Source: an uncultured Bacteroidota bacterium (GTDB taxonomy: Bacteria; Bacteroidota; Bacteroidia; Chitinophagales; Chitinophagaceae). Taken from it: a DNA stretch of 7,493 nucleotides. The notes beneath the pieces are model-generated. The model made no database searches, had not been told where the DNA came from, and worked only from the letters and a program-made list of their open reading frames with translations. Numbering within the stretch: position 1 is the stretch's first letter; each line of letters begins with the position of its first letter. This document shows, piece by piece, positions 6,282-7,493 of the stretch. Where the stretch lies: the NCBI GenBank assembly GCA_946479615.1, contig CAMLGR010000195.1, positions 1 through 7,493 on the forward strand, read 5' to 3'. A program made the translations under genes and the position numbers.

Positions 6282-7493
6282 TTAAAAATTAAGGTCAAGA
6301 CCTACAGAATATATTCTCGAGTGCGGATATTGGGATACGGCATCCAGTCCGCGCGTTGTTACACCAGGATAACCCGCCATAGAGAAAGCGCCGCCAATTT
6401 CCGGATCGAGACCGGAGTATTTGGTGATGGTAAACAGGTTATTGGCCATTACAAATACCCGCGCGCTCTTCAGGCTTATCCTGTTCAGCACCGGGCTGGA
6501 GAAGGTATAACCGATCTGCAGGTTCTTTAATTTCAGGTAGCTTCCGCTTTCCACGAAATAACTATTCACAGAAGTATAATTCTTGTTCGGATCCAATGTG
6601 AATGTTCCATTCGGGTTCGCTACACCTAATCTTGGTTGCGAGGTAAGACCATTGCCGTCCAGGAAGGAAGCTCCGAATACTTTGTTCGTCGTATTGCCAT
6701 CTGCAAACGGGTACATTTCATAGGCTTTCACACCATTGAAAAGATCGACGCCTGCAACACCGTTAAAGAGCAATGCGACATCGAATCCTTTATAGTTAAG
6801 ACGGATATTCGCACCATACACCAGTTTCGGATGCGGGTTGCCGATCACCTGCCTGTCGGCTTCAGAAAGTGTAGCGCCATTCTTCGGATCATGTGCAAAT
6901 TGAAGATCACCGGCATGCGCATTTGGCTGTGCACTGGCAGCAGCTTCTGCATCTGTTTTGAAGATGCCCACTACACGGTATCCATAATAAGAACCAAATG
7001 GTAACCCTGCTTTGGTGATGGTGATCGGCTGGTTAGACATGACACTGAATCCTGCATCACCATTGCTATAGTAATTATAGCCATCGTACAACGCATCTGT
7101 TTCAATACCATCCAGGTCCTTCACTTTATTCTTATTAAATCCTGCCGTTACGCTTACATCATAACCGAGTTTACCTACATTATCTTTATATCCTAACAGG
7201 ATATCGACACCTCTTCCGCTCACTTTACCGATATTGGTTAAATAGAATTGTGTAAAGCCGGCGCTTAATGGTAAAGGCAGGCGATACAACATGTCTTTTG
7301 TTGTCTTGTTATACCACTCGATCGTGTAATACAATTTTCCTTTCAGGGCTTCTCCATCCACCGCGATATTGGTCTCGTACACTGTTTCCCAATGCAATGC
7401 AGGGTTAGGAATGGAATTGATGGAATTAGCGATCACCAGTGGTGCATTGGGTGCAAAATTTTGTCCGCCCGATGATAAACCGCCACCTGCCGT
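6282..7493 (-). CDS. SusC/RagA-family TonB-dependent outer-membrane transporter, C-terminal part (5' end outside window)
   Basis: The frame is open to the right edge of the window, leaving 403 C-terminal residues of a protein that is normally about 1000 long. The visible part is the later portion of the 22-strand beta-barrel. Recognisable features are NPALHWETVYETNIAVDG (window residues about 31-48), IEWYNKTTKDMLY (strand and loop with the KTTKDML block typical of SusC proteins), the YVES/SYLKLKNLQIGYTF block near the C-terminus, and the terminal strand RIYSVGLDLNF ending in Phe, as expected for recognition by the barrel assembly machinery. The carboxypeptidase-like domain, plug and TonB box lie outside the window. 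The GTG at 7434-7436 is an internal Val codon and not a start: homologous sequence continues upstream of it. The protein would import oligosaccharides together with the SusD partner encoded 22 bases downstream. Confidence 0.96.
   Translation of the reverse strand, partial: TAGGGLSSGGQNFAPNAPLVIANSINSIPNPALHWETVYETNIAVDGEALKGKLYYTIEWYNKTTKDMLYRLPLPLSAGFTQFYLTNIGKVSGRGVDILLGYKDNVGKLGYDVSVTAGFNKNKVKDLDGIETDALYDGYNYYSNGDAGFSVMSNQPITITKAGLPFGSYYGYRVVGIFKTDAEAAASAQPNAHAGDLQFAHDPKNGATLSEADRQVIGNPHPKLVYGANIRLNYKGFDVALLFNGVAGVDLFNGVKAYEMYPFADGNTTNKVFGASFLDGNGLTSQPRLGVANPNGTFTLDPNKNYTSVNSYFVESGSYLKLKNLQIGYTFSSPVLNRISLKSARVFVMANNLFTITKYSGLDPEIGGAFSMAGYPGVTTRGLDAVSQYPHSRIYSVGLDLNF

Noticed and set aside
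6282..7436. Reading the SusC-like frame as a complete 384-residue gene starting at GTG 7436
   Set aside because: The frame stays open to the window edge and the translated upstream residues (TAGGGLSSGGQNFAPNAPL) are normal SusC sequence, so this is a gene cut by the window and not a short or truncated one.

Overview
The window looks like part of a Bacteroidota chromosome, most plausibly Chitinophagaceae or a relative. The reasons are a SusC/SusD pair, a GH97 enzyme, A-rich translation starts without Shine-Dalgarno sites, and tightly packed secreted glycosidases. The family placement is an inference from overall resemblance; there is no rRNA or other marker gene to test it.

Layout. Bases 1-528 (+) hold the C-terminal end of a GH43 endo-arabinanase-like enzyme. 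Bases 529-593 are a short convergent gap containing one arm of an 18-bp inverted repeat; the other arm lies over the end of the GH43 gene. From the right edge down to base 594 everything is on the minus strand and reads as one polysaccharide utilisation locus. In transcription order it contains a SusC-like TonB-dependent transporter (5' end outside the window), a SusD-like lipoprotein, a hairpin with a T-rich tail (terminator or attenuator), a GH71-type putative alpha-1,3-glucanase, and a GH97 enzyme with the SusB-type set of catalytic glutamates. The GH71 stop and the annotated GH97 start overlap as ATGA.

How the genes may work together (inference). The SusD protein would capture alpha-glucan chains at the cell surface and the SusC channel would import oligosaccharides. 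The GH71-type enzyme would cut an alpha-1,3-linked backbone, such as fungal-wall alpha-1,3-glucan or mutan-like glucan, and the inverting GH97 would release glucose from the products. This is a different enzyme set from the better known GH13-based starch Sus system. The GH43 gene faces the other way, targets a different polymer (arabinan) and is probably the end of a separate transcription unit.

No tRNA, rRNA, CRISPR array, insertion sequence or phage gene was seen. No non-coding stretch reaches 300 bases; the longest is the 78-base gap with the terminator-like hairpin. The most notable point is the pairing of a GH71-type enzyme with SusC/SusD and an inverting GH97 in a bacterium.
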